From Clostridiales bacterium (GTDB lineage Bacteria > Bacillota > Clostridia > Lachnospirales > Lachnospiraceae): a stretch of DNA of 10,217 bases. The notes under the pieces are model-generated. The model saw only the letters and a program-made list of their open reading frames with translations. It searched no databases and was not told the DNA's origin. The stretch spans positions 2,628 to 12,844 of the forward strand of contig JAJQBM010000062.1 in assembly GCA_021203285.1 (NCBI GenBank). Reading direction: 5' to 3'. This document shows, one piece after another, positions 1-6,626 of the stretch (positions are counted from its first letter, which is position 1; every line of letters begins with the position of its first letter). The translations under genes were made by a program, and so were the position numbers.

Positions 1-342
1 GTGATTGACATGGAGAAAATCGGGCGTCAGGTTTTTTTGTATGATTTTTACGGAGAATTGCTGACGGAGCATCAGAAAAGCGTGTACGGGGATGTCGTCT
101 TAAACGACATGTCGCTGGGCGAGATCGCACAGGAGCGCGGCATTAGCCGCCAGGGTGTGCACGACCTTGTCCGCAGATGCGACCGGATCCTCGCCTCCTA
201 CGAGGAGAAGCTTCATCTGGTGGAGCGGTTTTTACGGACCCGCGATGACGTGACCCGGATTCAGGAGCTTTCGGAGTCGGGCGGGCCCGGCGCGATGCAG
301 GAGATTCACCGGATTTCCGGACGGATTTTAGAGGAGCTGTAG
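1..342 (+). CDS. ylxM: YlxM family helix-turn-helix protein, SRP-associated
   Basis: Small (113 codons from the GTG at 1) DNA-binding-like protein of the UPF0122/YlxM family, which in Firmicutes and relatives is nearly always encoded directly upstream of ffh and is linked to the signal recognition particle pathway. The sequence shows the family signature: an N-terminal 'LYDFYGELLTEHQK' stretch, then a sigma-70 region 4-like helix-turn-helix around residues 37-60 (SLGEIAQERGISRQGVHDLV), then a charged helix (YEEKLHLVERFL). The length matches the usual ~105-115 residues. The stop is separated from the ffh ATG by one base, so the two are almost certainly cotranscribed and translationally coupled. 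The start is uncertain: GTG at 1 or ATG at 10 are both in frame, and any ribosome binding site would lie outside the window. Family identity is firm; molecular role is only known by association. Confidence 0.9.
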   Translation: MIDMEKIGRQVFLYDFYGELLTEHQKSVYGDVVLNDMSLGEIAQERGISRQGVHDLVRRCDRILASYEEKLHLVERFLRTRDDVTRIQELSESGGPGAMQEIHRISGRILEEL

Positions 343-343
343 C

Positions 344-1714
344 ATGGCATTTGACAGTCTGACCGAAAAACTACAGAATGTGTTTAAGAACCTGCGGAGC
401 AAGGGACGGCTGACCGAGGCGGATGTGAAGACCGCGATGAAAGAGGTCAAAATGGCTCTTTTGGAGGCGGATGTGAACTTCCGGGTGGTCAAACAGTTCA
501 TTGCCGCAGTGCAGGAGCGCGCGGTCGGTTCTGACGTGATGAACGGCTTAAACCCCGGCCAGATGGTCATTAAGATCGTCAACGAGGAAATGGTCAAGAT
601 GATGGGCTCCGAGGCCGCGGAGATTCAGTTGAATCCCGGCAAGGCGACCACGATCATCATGATGGCGGGCCTTCAGGGCGCAGGAAAGACGACCACCGCG
701 GCGAAGCTTGCCGGGAAGTATAAGCAGAAGGGAAAGAAACCGCTGCTCGTCGCCTGCGACGTGTACCGGCCGGCTGCTATTCAGCAGCTTCAGATTAACG
801 GAGAGAAGCAGGGCGTGGATGTCTTCACCATGGGCGACGGCCACAAGCCGGTAGACATCGCAAAGGCTGCCGTGGAGCATGCGGCGAAGAACGGCCACAA
901 TATCATTATTCTGGATACCGCGGGGCGGCTCCACATCGATGAGGATATGATGAATGAGCTCGTCGAGATCCGGGAGCATGTGGACGTGGCGCAGACGATT
1001 CTGGTGGTCGATGCCATGACCGGACAGGATGCGGTGAATGTAGCCGGTACCTTCGATGAGAAGATCGGGATTGACGGCGTGATCCTCACGAAGCTGGACG
1101 GCGATACGCGCGGCGGCGCGGCGCTCTCCATCCGTGCAGTGACCGGAAAGCCGATTTTTTACGCAGGTATGGGAGAGAAGCTCTCGGATCTGGAGCAGTT
1201 CTATCCGGACCGGATGGCCTCCCGGATTCTGGGCATGGGCGATGTCCTCTCTCTGATCGATAAGGCTGAGGCTGAGATGGATCAGGAGAAGGCCGCTGAG
1301 ATGGAACAGCGCATGCGCAAGGCCGAGTTCTCCTACAATGATTATCTGGAGTCCATGAACCAGATGAAAAAGATGGGCGGCATTGCCGGTGTACTCGGCA
1401 TGATGCCGGGTGTGAACAAATCCCAGATGAAGCAGATCGAGGACGCCATGGATGACAAAAAGATGGCGCGGATCGAGGGCATCATCTATTCCATGACGCC
1501 ACAGGAGAGGGACAATCCTTCCCTGATCAACCCCAGCCGCAAACGGCGGATCGCGCAGGGGGCAGGCGTGGATATCAGCGAGGTCAACCGCCTTGTGAAG
1601 CAGTTTGACCAGGCCCGCAAGATGATGAAGCAGATGTCCGGCATGAAAAAGGGCCGGCGCGGTATGGGCGGCCTTGGCGGCAAAATGGGCGGCATGAAGG
1701 GATTCCCGTTTTGA
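344..1714 (+). CDS. ffh: Signal recognition particle GTPase Ffh (SRP54)
   Basis: Protein component of the signal recognition particle. It binds 4.5S/SRP RNA and signal sequences of nascent membrane and secreted proteins, and docks with FtsY at the membrane in a GTP-dependent cycle. The 456-residue product is close to the family's usual ~445-455. Order of domains: N domain (1-~90), G domain with P-loop GLQGAGKTT (109-117), DVYRPAA (139-145), DTAGR (191-195) and TKLDGD (249-254), then the methionine-rich M domain (~325-end). The M domain contains the SRP-RNA-binding segment around 395-409 (INPSRKRRIAQGAGV) and the hydrophobic finger region (MKKMGGIAGVLGMMPG, 341-356). The C-terminus is a Gly/Met-rich tail (433-456), common in this family. 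The ribosome binding site GAGGAG (331-336) lies inside the end of ylxM. Later genes in the same block (lepB) handle the exported substrates. Confidence 0.98.
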   Translation: MAFDSLTEKLQNVFKNLRSKGRLTEADVKTAMKEVKMALLEADVNFRVVKQFIAAVQERAVGSDVMNGLNPGQMVIKIVNEEMVKMMGSEAAEIQLNPGKATTIIMMAGLQGAGKTTTAAKLAGKYKQKGKKPLLVACDVYRPAAIQQLQINGEKQGVDVFTMGDGHKPVDIAKAAVEHAAKNGHNIIILDTAGRLHIDEDMMNELVEIREHVDVAQTILVVDAMTGQDAVNVAGTFDEKIGIDGVILTKLDGDTRGGAALSIRAVTGKPIFYAGMGEKLSDLEQFYPDRMASRILGMGDVLSLIDKAEAEMDQEKAAEMEQRMRKAEFSYNDYLESMNQMKKMGGIAGVLGMMPGVNKSQMKQIEDAMDDKKMARIEGIIYSMTPQERDNPSLINPSRKRRIAQGAGVDISEVNRLVKQFDQARKMMKQMSGMKKGRRGMGGLGGKMGGMKGFPF

Positions 1715-1739
1715 CGGATGTGTTATCCGCTTATTCATT

Positions 1740-1767
1740 CCGTTCGCCCGGCAGTGCGGCGAAGCGG
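1740..1767 (+). promoter_or_regulatory. Hairpin in the ffh-rpsP gap
   Basis: In the 95-nt gap between ffh and rpsP, CCG+TTCGCC (1740-1748) can pair with GGCGAA+CGG (1758-1767, one bulged G at 1764), leaving a 9-nt loop. It is GC-rich and stable-looking but is followed by CTGAATAG rather than a T-run, so it does not look like a standard intrinsic terminator. It could be an mRNA-processing site, stabiliser or attenuator separating the SRP genes from the rpsP group. The pairing is seen; any function is inferred. I saw no convincing promoter in this gap. Confidence 0.4.
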
Positions 1768-1809
1768 CTGAATAGTTCAGATAAATATTTCTAACAGGAG
1801 GTGAAAGAG

Positions 1810-2052
1810 ATGGTAAAGATCAGATTAAAAAGAATGGGGCAGAAAAAGGCGCCTTTTTACAGAATCGTTGTTGCAGATGCCAGAAGCCCGCGTGACGGCA
1901 GGTTTATCGAGGAGATCGGTTACTATGATCCGACAAAAGAGCCGTCTGTGATCCGCGTAGATGAGGAAGCGGCAAAGAAATGGCTTGCTACCGGTGCGCA
2001 GCCCACACAGACTGTTGATAAGATTTTTAAAATCGCAGGTATCGAGAAATAG
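1810..2052 (+). CDS. rpsP: 30S ribosomal protein S16
   Basis: Small-subunit ribosomal protein S16, a primary binder of the 16S 5' and central domains that is needed for 30S assembly. The product is 80 residues, as usual for bacterial S16. It begins [19 protein letters not shown] and carries the family core [22 protein letters not shown] (residues ~20-41) followed by the typical [15 protein letters not shown]-terminal region. I chose ATG 1810 over the in-frame GTG at 1801 because the strong Shine-Dalgarno AGGAGGTG (1796-1803) sits 8 nt before 1810 and would overlap a start at 1801; S16 proteins also begin at this methionine. It heads the conserved rpsP-khpA-rimM-trmD cluster and lies 17 nt before khpA. 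Confidence 0.98.
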   Translation: MVKIRLKRMGQKKAPFYRIVVADARSPRDGRFIEEIGYYDPTKEPSVIRVDEEAAKKWLATGAQPTQTVDKIFKIAGIEK

Positions 2053-2069
2053 ATTCGTGAGGTGACGTG

Positions 2070-2306
2070 ATGAAAGAATTGGTTGAAGTGATTGCAAAAT
2101 CACTGGTCGATCACCCGGAAGAGGTATCTGTCACGGAGACCGAAAAGGAGCGCGTGATCGTTTTGGAGCTTCACGTTGCGCAGACCGATATGGGTAAGGT
2201 TATCGGTAAGCAGGGCCGGATCGCCAAAGCAATCCGCTCTGTCGTGAAGGCGGCGGCATCCCGTGAGGACAAAAAGGTCGTCGTTGAGATCGTGCAGCAG
2301 GACTAA
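2070..2306 (+). CDS. khpA: KH-domain RNA-binding protein KhpA
   Basis: Small single-KH-domain RNA-binding protein (UPF0109/YlqC; KhpA), 78 residues as is usual. In streptococci and lactobacilli KhpA works with KhpB/EloR in controlling cell elongation, and in other Firmicutes it binds many RNAs. The KH signature is visible as GKVIGKQGRIAKAIR (residues 42-56), with the GxxG loop GKQG at 46-49 that contacts single-stranded RNA. I chose ATG 2070 over the adjacent in-frame GTG at 2067 because GAGGTG (2059-2064) is then well spaced. The position between rpsP and rimM is the standard one in Firmicutes and supports the assignment. The role in this organism is inferred from the family. Confidence 0.95.
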   Translation: MKELVEVIAKSLVDHPEEVSVTETEKERVIVLELHVAQTDMGKVIGKQGRIAKAIRSVVKAAASREDKKVVVEIVQQD

Positions 2307-2325
2307 AGAATTTTTTTGAAGCAGA

Positions 2326-2356
2326 GGGGACGTGACGGAAGCCATGTCCTTTCGTT
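2326..2356 (+). terminator. Possible weak terminator or attenuator hairpin between khpA and rimM
   Basis: GGACGTG (2328-2334) pairs with CATGTCC (2343-2349, one G-U pair) around an 8-nt loop, followed by a broken T-rich run TTTCGTTT (2350-2357). The stem is good but the T-run is poor, so at most partial termination is expected. It sits in the 83-nt gap before rimM, the largest gap within this part of the operon, and could lower expression of rimM-trmD relative to rpsP-khpA. Confidence 0.35.
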
Positions 2357-2389
2357 TATGAAGAGACTATATAAAAACAGGGAGAGTTT

Positions 2390-2899
2390 ATGCAGGACAG
2401 ATTTCAGGTCGGCATTATCACGAGCCCTCACGGCGTATCCGGGGAAGTGAAGGTTTTTCCGACCACCGACGACGTGAAGCGCTTTAAAAAACTGAAGCAG
2501 GTCATTTTGGACACCGGAAAAGAGGAGATCGACCTCACGGTCTCACAAGTAAAATTTTCCAGGCAGATGGTCATATTGAAATTCCGGGAGTTCACCAACA
2601 TCGACGAGGTGGAGCGGTTTCGCAAAAAAAGCCTCTACGTGACGCGGGAAAACGCAGTCGGGTTGGAGAAGGATGAGTATTTCATCGCCGATATGATCGG
2701 GATGCGGGTCGTCTCCACGGACGGGGAAGCGCTGGGAGAGCTGGCCGATGTGATGCAGACCGGCGCAAACGATGTCTACGTGGTAAAAACCGCAGAGGGC
2801 GGCGAGCTGCTTCTCCCAGCCATCCGCGACTGCGTGAGACAGGTAAACATGGAAACCGGGGAAATCACGGCATACCTGATGCCGGGCCTGCGCGGCTGA
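2390..2899 (+). CDS. rimM: 16S rRNA processing protein RimM
   Basis: Ribosome maturation factor that binds S19 and the 3' (head) domain of 16S rRNA during late 30S assembly. The product is 169 residues, typical for the family. The N-terminal RimM beta-barrel begins with the signature VGIITSPHGVSGEVKVFPTTDD (residues 7-28; compare the family HGxxGExKV). The C-terminal PRC-barrel spans roughly 95-169, with YFIADMIGMRVVSTDGEALGEL and the NDVYVV strand that is a family hallmark, ending in a LLPAIRDCV motif. The start ATG follows GGGAG (2380-2384) at a short distance. It lies 29 nt upstream of trmD, its usual partner gene, so the pair are almost certainly coexpressed for 16S maturation and tRNA modification. 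Confidence 0.96.
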   Translation: MQDRFQVGIITSPHGVSGEVKVFPTTDDVKRFKKLKQVILDTGKEEIDLTVSQVKFSRQMVILKFREFTNIDEVERFRKKSLYVTRENAVGLEKDEYFIADMIGMRVVSTDGEALGELADVMQTGANDVYVVKTAEGGELLLPAIRDCVRQVNMETGEITAYLMPGLRG

Positions 2900-2928
2900 G
2901 CATCTAAAATAATAATAACGGAGCAATC

Positions 2929-3660
2929 ATGCGATTCCATATCTTAACCTTGTTTCCGGACATGGTGCGTCAGGGTCTCGAGACCAGCATCATCGGAAAT
3001 GCCATTGACAACGGACTGATCGAACTGAATCTGGTGAACATCCGCGACTACACGCAGGACCGGCACAACAAGGTCGACGATTACCCTTACGGGGGCGGCG
3101 CGGGGATGGTGATGCAGGCTCAGCCTGTCTACGACGCATGGAGATCGGTCGTCGACGGGATCGGCCGCCGGCCGCGATGTATATACCTGACGCCACAGGG
3201 CAGGCTTTTTGACCTGCCCATGGCGCGGTCTCTGGCGCAGGAGGAGGAGCTGATTTTCCTCTGCGGCCACTATGAGGGCGTCGATGAGCGGGTTCTGGAG
3301 GAGATCGTGACGGATCAGGTCTCCATCGGCGACTATGTCCTGACCGGCGGGGAGCTTCCGGCGATGGTGATGGCGGATGCGATCGCGCGGATGGTTCCGG
3401 GCGTTCTCACCAATGAGGAGTCGGGGAGCACGGAGTCCCTGGAGGGCGGACTTCTGGAGTATCCCCAGTACAGCCGTCCGGCCAAATGGATGGGCCGGGA
3501 GGTACCGCCGGTGCTTTTGTCCGGGGATCATCAGAAGGTGGAGGCGTGGCGGCATGAGCAGTCCGTCCTGCGCACCCTGCAGCGGCGTCCGGAGCTCTTA
3601 GAGGGAGCGGACCTGTCGCGGGAGGATGTGAAGCGGATTCTCGAGGAAATCCGCTCCTGA
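2929..3660 (+). CDS. trmD: tRNA (guanine-37-N1)-methyltransferase TrmD
   Basis: SpoU-TrmD-class methyltransferase that uses S-adenosylmethionine to make m1G37 in tRNAs reading CNN-type codons, preventing +1 frameshifting. The 243-residue product has the deep trefoil-knot SAM site: YLTPQGR (86-92), CGHYEGVDERV (112-122), SIGDYVLTGGELPAM (132-146), and the N-terminal DRHNKVDDYPYGGGAGM (44-60). Arg154 is conserved. Residue numbers coincide with E. coli TrmD through this region, and at the position of the E. coli catalytic Asp169 this protein has Glu169 (STES; codon GAG at 3433-3435). This is a conservative change that may be lineage-typical. The C-terminal domain (YPQYSRP to EVPPVLLSGDH and RRPELL) is intact, so I expect an active enzyme. 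The stop codon lies within the loop of an intrinsic terminator that closes the operon. Confidence 0.97.
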   Translation: MRFHILTLFPDMVRQGLETSIIGNAIDNGLIELNLVNIRDYTQDRHNKVDDYPYGGGAGMVMQAQPVYDAWRSVVDGIGRRPRCIYLTPQGRLFDLPMARSLAQEEELIFLCGHYEGVDERVLEEIVTDQVSIGDYVLTGGELPAMVMADAIARMVPGVLTNEESGSTESLEGGLLEYPQYSRPAKWMGREVPPVLLSGDHQKVEAWRHEQSVLRTLQRRPELLEGADLSREDVKRILEEIRS

Positions 3661-3671
3661 GAGCGGTTTTT
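3651..3671 (+). terminator. Intrinsic terminator overlapping the trmD stop
   Basis: CCGCTC (3651-3656) pairs perfectly with GAGCGG (3661-3666) around the loop CTGA, followed by TTTTT (3667-3671). The loop's TGA is the trmD stop codon, so ribosomes finishing trmD would cover the stem. It closes the ylxM-to-trmD transcription unit, consistent with a fresh promoter just downstream for rplS. Confidence 0.75.
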
Positions 3672-3683
3672 CGCAAAAATATC

Positions 3684-3712
3684 TTGCATTTCCAAATCAT
3701 CTGTGTTAGAGT
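3684..3712 (+). promoter_or_regulatory. Sigma-A promoter for rplS
   Basis: -35 TTGCAT (3684-3689), 17-nt spacer, -10 TAGAGT (3707-3712) preceded by TGTGT (TG-type extended -10). It is placed between the trmD terminator and rplS and gives an expected start near 3719 and a leader of about 70 nt. This lets L19 be expressed independently of the upstream operon. Confidence 0.6.
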
Positions 3713-3718
3713 AGCACA

Positions 3719-3790
3719 TGTTGTGAAGAAAATAGATGGTCCTCTGTTACGCATTGTATTAAGAACATCTGAATATCAGGAGGTCACAGT
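3719..3790 (+). promoter_or_regulatory. Putative structured leader of rplS mRNA
   Basis: Two helices are possible in the ~70-nt leader: AGATG (3734-3738) with CATCT (3766-3770), and CCTCTG (3741-3746) with CAGGAGG (3777-3783, one bulged G). The second would bury the rplS Shine-Dalgarno. The two helices interlock, so they form a pseudoknot or are alternatives. Firmicutes L19 mRNAs are known to carry an autoregulatory leader in some species (Rfam L19_leader); whether this belongs to that family I cannot tell by eye. The pairings are seen; the regulation is inferred. Confidence 0.4.
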
Positions 3791-4144
3791 ATGAACACAA
3801 GTGAGATTATCAAAAACATTGAAGCTGAGCAGATGAGCGATGACATCGCGAATTTCCGTGTCGGCGACACGGTTCGTGTACACGCAAAGATCAAAGAGGG
3901 CAACCGTGAGAGAATTCAGGTGTTCGAGGGTACCGTCTTAAAGAGACAGGGTGGAAGCAACCGTGAGACCTTTACGGTCCGCAAGTTCTCCAGTGGTGTC
4001 GGTGTTGAGAAGACATGGCCGCTTCACTCCCCCTCTGTTGAGAAGATCGAGGTGGTTCGCCGCGGTAAGGTCAGAAGGGCGAAGCTGAATTACCTGAGAG
4101 GCCGTGTCGGCAAGCGGGCGAAGGTAAAAGAGTTAGTGAGATAA
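3791..4144 (+). CDS. rplS: 50S ribosomal protein L19
   Basis: Large-subunit protein L19, located at the 30S-50S interface (bridge B8 region). The 117-residue product is the usual length and is recognisable end to end: [28 protein letters not shown] (residues ~22-49), the [18 protein letters not shown] segment (~64-81) with the conserved SxGxGVE-FPLHSP pattern (W for F here), and the C-terminal [17 protein letters not shown] 3791 is preceded by AGGAGG (3778-3783), a near-perfect Shine-Dalgarno. The gene has its own promoter and its own terminator and so forms a single-gene unit inside the conserved cluster. Confidence 0.98.
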   Translation: MNTSEIIKNIEAEQMSDDIANFRVGDTVRVHAKIKEGNRERIQVFEGTVLKRQGGSNRETFTVRKFSSGVGVEKTWPLHSPSVEKIEVVRRGKVRRAKLNYLRGRVGKRAKVKELVR

Positions 4145-4155
4145 CAGGCGTTTGG

Positions 4156-4186
4156 AGGGGTTGTGTAAAGCACAGCCCCTTTTGCT
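4156..4186 (+). terminator. Intrinsic terminator after rplS
   Basis: GGGGTTGTG (4157-4165) pairs with CACAGCCCC (4171-4179), nine pairs with one G-U, around the loop TAAAG, followed by TTTTGCTTT (4180-4188). A4156-T4180 can extend it. It starts 12 nt after the rplS stop. The lepB start is only ~25 nt further on, so lepB transcription must come from read-through or from a promoter I do not see. Confidence 0.85.
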
Positions 4187-4212
4187 TTACAGAAAAGCTT
4201 TGGAGGTGACCT

Positions 4213-4788
4213 ATGCGCTCAAAGGGTCTGAGTTTTCGGCGGCATCGGAAAAAGGTTTCCGTGAGTGCGGTGAAAAATGTATCCGTTTTTGCCGCGAAGA
4301 TTGCGATTGTTCTGTTTATCGCCTTTGTCCTGGTGTTTTGTATGGGCATGCGTGTGACGGTGGCGGGGAGCTCGATGGAGAGCACGCTCTCGGACGGTGA
4401 GTCTGTGTTTGTCAACCGGTTCATTTACAGTTTCTCGAATCCGAAATCGTGCGACGTGGTTGTTTTACTGCCGAATGGGAATGAGAAGAGCCAGTATTAC
4501 ATCAAGCGCGTGGTGGCGGTCCACGGGGACACGGTGCAGATCACGGACGGCGTTCTCTATGTCAACGGCGAGATCTATGACGATGAGGATACGGAAGCCA
4601 TCAAAAACGCCGGGCTGGCCGGGGAGGAGATTACCGTCGGCGAGGACGAATATTTTGTGCTGGGCGACAACCGGAACAACAGTGAGGACAGCCGGTATGC
4701 CAACATCGGGAACGTGAAGGAGGAATACATCGTCGGGAAGGCGTGGTTTTACTATTCTTCGTTCCTTGATTTCGGCAGAGTGAAGTAA
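4213..4788 (+). CDS. lepB: Signal peptidase I (S26 family)
   Basis: Membrane-bound serine protease that removes signal peptides from exported proteins on the outer face of the cytoplasmic membrane. The 191-residue product matches the short Gram-positive type (SipS-like). A basic N-terminus (residues 1-22) precedes one membrane segment at about 27-47. Box B GSSMESTL has the catalytic Ser54 immediately before Met55; box D YYIKRVVAVHGD has the general-base Lys98; box E is GDNRNNSEDSR (151-161). The start ATG 4213 follows GGAGGTG (4202-4208). It is the exported-protein counterpart to the SRP genes upstream and sits in its typical Firmicutes place between rplS and rbgA. It is cotranscribed with rbgA, 20 nt downstream. 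Function is firm from the motifs. Confidence 0.96.
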   Translation: MRSKGLSFRRHRKKVSVSAVKNVSVFAAKIAIVLFIAFVLVFCMGMRVTVAGSSMESTLSDGESVFVNRFIYSFSNPKSCDVVVLLPNGNEKSQYYIKRVVAVHGDTVQITDGVLYVNGEIYDDEDTEAIKNAGLAGEEITVGEDEYFVLGDNRNNSEDSRYANIGNVKEEYIVGKAWFYYSSFLDFGRVK

Positions 4789-4808
4789 GAGATGCGAGGA
4801 GAGCAGTC

Positions 4809-5663
4809 ATGAATTTTCAATGGTATCCGGGGCATATGACGAAGGCGAAGCGTCAGATGCAGGAGGATATAAAACTGATCGATCTGGTCATTGAGCTGGT
4901 GGACGCGCGGCTCCCCTTAAGCAGCCGCAATCCGGACATTGACGAGCTGGGGAAAAATAAAGCGCGCCTGATCCTGCTGAACAAGGCGGATCTGGCGGAT
5001 GAGAAGGCAAACAGGCTCTGGAAAACCTGGTTTCAGGAACAGGGCTTTTTTGTCGTGGAGCTGGACGCCAGAAGGAAAAACAGCATGAAGCTGATCCGGG
5101 ATACGATCATGGAGTCCTGCAGGGAGAAAATCGAGCGCGACCGGCGGCGCGGCATTCAGAACCGGCCGATCCGCGCGATGGTGGTGGGCATCCCGAATGT
5201 GGGAAAGTCGACCTTTATCAATACGTTCGCCGGAAAGGCGGTCGCCCGGACGGGAAACAAGCCCGGCGTCACGAAGGGGAAGCAGTGGATTCGCCTGAAT
5301 AAAAATGTGGAGCTTCTGGACACGCCGGGGATTTTGTGGCCGAAGTTTGACGATCAGGCGGTGGGAATGCGGCTGGCCTTCATCGACTCCATGAACGATA
5401 CGCTGCTGAATATTGACGAGTTGTCTCTGGAACTGATCCGGTACCTGACGGAGCAGTATCCGGGGGTGCTGGGAGAGCGGTATCAGATTTCGGAAGAGGC
5501 GGAAGCGGTGAATATTCTGGAGCAGATCGCGCAGAGCAGGAACTGCGTCCGCACCGGCGGGGAGACCGATTACAGCAAGGCGGCGGCGCTGCTGATCGAG
5601 GACTTCCGTTCGGGGCGGCTGGGGCGGATCACGCTGGAGCTGCCGGCGGGTTCACAGCAGTAA
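4809..5663 (+). CDS. rbgA: Ribosome biogenesis GTPase RbgA (YlqF)
   Basis: Circularly permuted GTPase needed for late 50S assembly in Firmicutes, where it promotes incorporation of late proteins such as L16. The 284-residue product has the permuted order of G motifs: G4 NKAD (58-61), G1 GIPNVGKS (127-134), G2 Thr155 in PGVTKG, G3 DTPG (171-174). The N-terminal WYPGHMTKAKRQM (5-17) includes His9, the residue reported as catalytic in B. subtilis RbgA in place of the usual Gln. The C-terminal helical domain (~190-280) is the RNA-binding ANTAR-like part in this family. It lies between lepB and rnhB, with a 15-nt gap to rnhB, as in many Firmicutes. GAGGAGAG (4795-4802) serves as ribosome binding site. 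Confidence 0.96.
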   Translation: MNFQWYPGHMTKAKRQMQEDIKLIDLVIELVDARLPLSSRNPDIDELGKNKARLILLNKADLADEKANRLWKTWFQEQGFFVVELDARRKNSMKLIRDTIMESCREKIERDRRRGIQNRPIRAMVVGIPNVGKSTFINTFAGKAVARTGNKPGVTKGKQWIRLNKNVELLDTPGILWPKFDDQAVGMRLAFIDSMNDTLLNIDELSLELIRYLTEQYPGVLGERYQISEEAEAVNILEQIAQSRNCVRTGGETDYSKAAALLIEDFRSGRLGRITLELPAGSQQ

Positions 5664-5678
5664 AAGAGAGGGATCAAC

Positions 5679-6440
5679 ATGGCTGAGAAAAAGATAGGCG
5701 AGATCCGGGCGCAGCTGCAGGCGACGGCGGACGGTGATCTGGGGGATTTTATCCGGGAATATGAGACAGACGACCGGGCGGGTGTGCGGTCTCTGGAGGA
5801 GCAGGCGAGAAAGCGGCTGGCAAAGCTGGAGGCGGAGATCGCACGGATTGAAAGCCTGAGGATTTATGAAAATAAATATGCGGACTATGAGTATATCTGC
5901 GGCATCGATGAGGTGGGGCGCGGGCCGCTGGCGGGACCGGTGGTGGCCGCAGCGGTGATTCTGCCGAAGAACTGCCGCATTCTCTATATCAACGATTCCA
6001 AGAAATTGTCCGCGAAAAAGCGGGAGGAGCTCTACAATCAGATCATGGATCAGGCGGTGGCCGTGGGCATCGGGATGCGCAGCCCGCAGCGCATCGATGA
6101 GATCAACATTCTCCAGGCGACTTACGAAGCGATGCGGGAGGCCGTCGGAAAGCTGGATCCGCAGCCGACGCTTCTGTTAAATGACGCCGTGACGATCCCG
6201 GAGGTTTCCATCCGTCAGGTGCCCATCATCAAGGGCGACGCGAAAAGCATTTCCATCGGGGCGGCCAGCATCATCGCGAAGGTGACGCGGGACCGTCTGA
6301 TGGTGGAGTACGACGCGGTTATGCCGGAGTACGGTTTTGCCGCCAACAAGGGGTATGGTTCCGCGGCTCACATCGAGGCCCTGAAAAAGTACGGGCCGAC
6401 GCCGATTCACCGGCGGAGCTTTATCGGGCATTTTGTCTGA
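5679..6440 (+). CDS. rnhB: Ribonuclease HII
   Basis: Removes misincorporated ribonucleotides and RNA-DNA hybrids by cutting 5' of a ribonucleotide in duplex DNA. The 253-residue product is the long Gram-positive type, with an N-terminal helical extension of ~68 residues (as in B. subtilis RNase HII) before the catalytic core. The core starts YICGIDEVGRGPLAGPVVAAAVILP (72-96), with Asp77 and Glu78 of the DEVGRG motif. The other metal-binding acids align as Asp169 (LLNDAVTIP) and Asp187 in IIKGDAKSISIGAASIIAKVTRDR (183-206). The C-terminus KGYGSAAHIEALKKYGPTPIHRRSF is typical. All four catalytic carboxylates are present. GAGAGGG (5665-5671) is the likely ribosome binding site. It ends the lepB-rbgA-rnhB run; the DNA beyond it turns abruptly AT-rich. 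Confidence 0.97.
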   Translation: MAEKKIGEIRAQLQATADGDLGDFIREYETDDRAGVRSLEEQARKRLAKLEAEIARIESLRIYENKYADYEYICGIDEVGRGPLAGPVVAAAVILPKNCRILYINDSKKLSAKKREELYNQIMDQAVAVGIGMRSPQRIDEINILQATYEAMREAVGKLDPQPTLLLNDAVTIPEVSIRQVPIIKGDAKSISIGAASIIAKVTRDRLMVEYDAVMPEYGFAANKGYGSAAHIEALKKYGPTPIHRRSFIGHFV

Positions 6441-6495
6441 GGCGGATTTTCTGATTTATGAAACATTGTTCTGATTTGATTACAAAAATATTATG

Positions 6496-6525
6496 TTGAT
6501 TTTCCGCAATTCTGCATATTATAAT
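6496..6525 (+). promoter_or_regulatory. Possible second promoter upstream of the islet RNA
   Basis: TTGATT (6496-6501), 18-nt spacer, TATAAT (6520-6525) in AT-rich DNA. It would start transcription near 6532, about 95 nt before the start predicted from the stronger promoter at 6593. The match could be chance in AT-rich sequence. Apart from this I see no gene in 6441-6592. Confidence 0.35.
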
Positions 6526-6592
6526 TAAAGCATGCGGTAAAGCACGCTGACAGAAAAGGAATGAGACTTCCTATAGGAAAACAGGAATTTCA

Positions 6593-6620
6593 TTGACGAA
6601 ATCCTTTTTTGTGTTATAAT
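6593..6620 (+). promoter_or_regulatory. Strong extended -10 promoter for the structured RNA
   Basis: -35 TTGACG (6593-6598), 16-nt spacer, perfect -10 TATAAT (6615-6620) with TGT immediately before it, giving an extended -10 (TGTTATAAT). Transcription should start near 6627. This is among the best promoter matches in the window and argues that the RNA downstream is made abundantly. Confidence 0.75.
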
Positions 6621-6626
6621 GTTTGC

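Noticed and set aside
548..1738. 396-codon open frame on the minus strand opposite ffh, rich in His and Leu
   Set aside because: It is the complement of a well-conserved, GC-biased gene; composition is typical of antisense shadow frames and no ribosome binding site or known domain is seen.
2944..3555. 203-codon open frame on the minus strand opposite trmD
   Set aside because: Shadow of the GC-rich trmD frame, with Arg/His/Pro-rich composition and no family resemblance.
4152..4400. 82-codon frame on the + strand starting inside the rplS terminator
   Set aside because: It overlaps the terminator and then lepB in another frame, and has no homology that I recognise.
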